This document shows, piece after piece, positions 32,888 to 34,610 of a DNA stretch of 34,610 bases. The stretch spans positions 1 to 34,610 of the forward strand of contig JAJPXB010000082.1 of assembly GCA_021205695.1 (NCBI GenBank). Reading direction: 5' to 3'. The DNA comes from Clostridiales bacterium (GTDB lineage Bacteria; Bacillota; Clostridia; Oscillospirales; Oscillospiraceae). The stretch's first letter is position 1, and each line of letters begins with the position of its first letter. Both the position numbers and the translations under genes were made by a program. A model generated the notes under the pieces. The model saw only the letters and a program-made list of their open reading frames with translations. It had not been told where the DNA came from and did no database searches.

Positions 32888-33199
32888 ATGGAAAAATCTG
32901 ATTTTGGGAAAAGATTAAGTGAACTCCGGGGCAATAAAGGCGTTTCAGCAAGGGATATGAGCCTCACATTAGGGCAAAGCCCTGGTTATATCAACAATGT
33001 CGAGAATGGTATCAACTACCCATCTATGACGTTGTTCTTCTATATTTGCGAGTATCTAGGTGTATCCCCCAAAGACTTCTTTGACATAGGAAATACTCAT
33101 CCTGATAAAATTAATGAGCTACTGGATGCTGTGAAGGACTTGGATGCAGATAACCTTTCACACCTGATTGCTCTGGCAAAAGCACTAAAGCAGAAATGA
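32888..33199 (+). CDS. Xre-family small transcriptional repressor
   Basis: A 103-aa DNA-binding protein. The helix-turn-helix occupies residues 8-60 (FGKRLSELRGNKGVSARDMSLTLGQSPGYINNVENGINYPSMTLFFYICEYLGVSPKDFF), and a helical tail (DKINELLDAVKDLDADNLSHLIALAKAL) is probably for dimerisation. The ATG at 32888 follows AGGCGGTG; a GTG three codons earlier overlaps that site and is less likely. It is the only convincing plus-strand gene in the window. A palindrome lies just before it and a strong terminator separates it from the outward promoter, so it needs its own promoter. It may regulate the recombinase or the neighbouring mobile region, but the target is not shown. Confidence 0.88.
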   Translation: MEKSDFGKRLSELRGNKGVSARDMSLTLGQSPGYINNVENGINYPSMTLFFYICEYLGVSPKDFFDIGNTHPDKINELLDAVKDLDADNLSHLIALAKALKQK

Positions 33200-33210
33200 T
33201 AACCAGCAGG

Positions 33211-33263
33211 AAAAAGGCTGGCAGGCCACCATCATAACGATGCGTGACTTGCCAGCCTTTTTT
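33211..33263. terminator. Bidirectional terminator between Xre and leucine-rich genes
   Basis: A perfect 13-bp stem (33211-33223 with 33251-33263) carries A and T tracts at its outer ends, so it can work in both directions. It closes the Xre gene on the plus strand and the leucine-rich protein gene on the minus strand. Confidence 0.85.
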
Positions 33264-33386
33264 GTTTTTATAGATCTTTTACGACTTCGGATGTTGTGGT
33301 TGCGGATATACCAAATTTCGGTCAATATCGATGTGCTTTTCAAAAATAATACTGAAAAATGATAAAAATGTACTTGACAAGTAGCG

Positions 33387-34610
33387 TTAGGTGCCGCGGC
33401 CGGAAGTGACGTCACCATTCACGGCCTCGATGGCGTAATAGTAGGTGGTGCCGGAGACCGGGCTGGTGCTGAGATAGGTGGTGCCGGTGGTGGTGGCGCA
33501 CTTCTCCCACTTGCCGGTGGAGTTGTTCAGCCGCCAGACGATGTATTCGGCGGCACCGTCCACGGCGTCCCAGCCCACGGACACGCCGTTGGTGGCGTTG
33601 TAGAGAGAGGTGATGGTGGGGGCGGTGAGCTCGGTAATCGTGGTTTCTGCGTAGTGGATGGTGGCCGATGTCAACGCCTCATTATTATCGCCAATGCTTA
33701 TGGCAGCCCAGTCGGCCTCGGAGCCAGCATAGTATACATCGGTCAGGCTGGTGCAGTCGTAAAACGCAGAACTGCCGATGCTGGTCACGCTGTCCGGTAT
33801 CGTCACGCTGGCAAGGCTCGTGCAACTCCGGAAGGCACCAGCGCCGATGGAAATGACGCCGCTGCCGATGGTCGCACTGGTCAGGCTCGTGCAGTTCCAA
33901 AACGCCCAGACGTCAATACTGGTCACGCTGTCCGGTATTGTGATGCTCGTCAGGCTCGTGCAGTTGTAAAACGCGCAAAAACCAATGCTGGTCACTCCGT
34001 CTGCGATGGTTACGCTGGTCAGGCTCGTGCAATCGGAGAACGCATATTCGTCAATGCTGGTCACGCTTCCCGGAATCGTGATGCTCGTCAGGCTCGTGCA
34101 GCCTTCAAATGCAGAACGTCCAATACTGGTCACTCCGTCCGAAATCGTTACGCTCGTCAGGCTGCTGTAGTTATAAAACGCCCACTTACCAATGCTGGTC
34201 ACGCCATTCTCAATGGTCACAGAAGCGATAGACGTACGATAGCTGTACCAAGGGACGCTGGAATAGCTGCTCCAATCCGTCATATCTCCTGTCCCGCTGA
34301 TAGTCAGTTTTCCATCGCTCACCCTCAGCACCCAAATCAGGCCGTCGCCGCAGGTGCCGCTCTCCGCGTCCCTGCCATAGTGGATAGTGGCGGAGGTCAG
34401 GTAAGTGTTGAAGGAGCGGATGCTGATGGCCGTCCAAGTGAGCTTAGACCCCTCATAGTATACATCGGCCAAGTTGGTACAGTTGTAAAACGCCCATTCA
34501 TCAATGAGGGTCACGCTTTCCGGAATCGTGATGCTTGTCAGGCCCGTGCAGCCGTAAAATGCATAGCTGCCAATGCTGGTCACGCCGTCCGGTATCGTGA
34601 TGCTCGTCAG
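33387..34610 (-). CDS. BspA-like leucine-rich repeat protein, 5' end outside window
   Basis: The frame is open to the window edge, so the N-terminus and signal peptide are not seen. The visible 407 residues contain LRR_5/BspA repeats of 23 residues (TSIGxxAFxxCTSLTSVTIPDSV). They are interrupted by two spacer modules (ADVYYEGSKLTWTAISI, and SGTCGDGLIWVL..LTISGTGDM..PWYSY, the latter also found in the protein at 16185-17078). After the last repeats comes a fibronectin-III-like domain (LTAPTITSLYNATNGVSVGW to YYYAIEAVNGDVTSGRGT). The protein stops in that domain, about one strand short of the usual end, so it may be C-terminally truncated. It is probably a surface or secreted binding protein. 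It ends before the bidirectional terminator. Confidence 0.85.
   Translation of the reverse strand: MTSITIPDGVTSIGSYAFYGCTGLTSITIPESVTLIDEWAFYNCTNLADVYYEGSKLTWTAISIRSFNTYLTSATIHYGRDAESGTCGDGLIWVLRVSDGKLTISGTGDMTDWSSYSSVPWYSYRTSIASVTIENGVTSIGKWAFYNYSSLTSVTISDGVTSIGRSAFEGCTSLTSITIPGSVTSIDEYAFSDCTSLTSVTIADGVTSIGFCAFYNCTSLTSITIPDSVTSIDVWAFWNCTSLTSATIGSGVISIGAGAFRSCTSLASVTIPDSVTSIGSSAFYDCTSLTDVYYAGSEADWAAISIGDNNEALTSATIHYAETTITELTAPTITSLYNATNGVSVGWDAVDGAAEYIVWRLNNSTGKWEKCATTTGTTYLSTSPVSGTTYYYAIEAVNGDVTSGRGT
33720..34200 (-). repeat. 69-bp tandem repeats encoding leucine-rich units
   Basis: About seven units of 69 bp, each encoding one 23-residue BspA-type repeat. Near-identical blocks such as CAGGCTCGTGCAGTT recur, so unit loss or gain by recombination is likely. 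Confidence 0.85.

Noticed and set aside
32641-32901. Plus-strand frame of 86 residues across the right inverted repeat
   Set aside because: No ribosome site, starts at GTG a few bases after the predicted transcript start, and reads through a strong terminator stem; kept only as a possible short RNA.
33720-34200. Regular repeats that might look like a CRISPR array
   Set aside because: The repeat period is 69 bp, in frame, and encodes BspA-type leucine-rich units; no constant-repeat/unique-spacer pattern.

Overview
The window looks like chromosome of a fairly GC-rich gut Clostridia species (Oscillospiraceae or Lachnospiraceae type). The conjugation genes are those of the CTn4/Tn1549 family of integrative conjugative elements (ICEs). 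The secreted proteins are of kinds common in gut Bacillota: BspA-like leucine-rich repeats, fibro-slime adhesin, CotH, and GH2 with CxxC repeats. Almost every gene lies on the minus strand, so each operon reads from high to low coordinates. Family assignments come from reading the translations; no search was run.

Region 1 (16012 down to 1) is the replication and type IV secretion part of a CTn4/Tn1549-like ICE. In order of transcription it holds two small cysteine-rich proteins, a helix-turn-helix replication-initiator-like protein, a DnaC-like loader, ParB, four accessory proteins (two of them divergent paralogs), PcfB, the VirD4 coupling protein, an unrecognised T4SS-locus protein, a terminator, Maff2, a VirB6/TrbL-like channel protein, PrgI, the VirB4 ATPase, a cell-wall hydrolase (CD1108 type), DUF4315, and a DUF4366 protein cut by the window edge. 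No relaxase is inside the window. Several genes use TTG starts and PrgI appears to use CTG.

Region 2 (31144 down to 16185) is a tightly packed operon of about 15 kb: PqqD-like protein, 1227-aa fibro-slime adhesin, 83-aa candidate precursor peptide, HPr-kinase-like kinase, radical SAM/SPASM enzyme, GH2 beta-galactosidase, CotH-family protein, and BspA-like leucine-rich protein, ending in a terminator. It reads as a peptide-modification system fused to a surface and glycan-foraging programme. The peptide ends in serine, and HprK-like kinases of some lasso-peptide clusters phosphorylate a C-terminal serine of the precursor.

Region 3 (31212 to 32681) is the most interesting part. A tyrosine recombinase gene sits between two perfect 17-bp inverted repeats. 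Just inside the right repeat is a strong consensus promoter pointing outwards. In the orientation given it runs into a strong terminator about 80 bp on. If the segment were inverted, the same promoter would read directly into the PqqD/adhesin/peptide operon, which has no obvious promoter of its own here. This predicts a phase-variable ON/OFF switch, shown here in the OFF state.

Region 4 (32681 to 34610) is more AT-rich at first. It holds a small Xre-type repressor on the plus strand with an operator-like palindrome, a bidirectional terminator, and the 3' part of a second BspA-like leucine-rich protein. Whether regions 2 to 4 are ICE cargo or flanking chromosome cannot be decided from this window.
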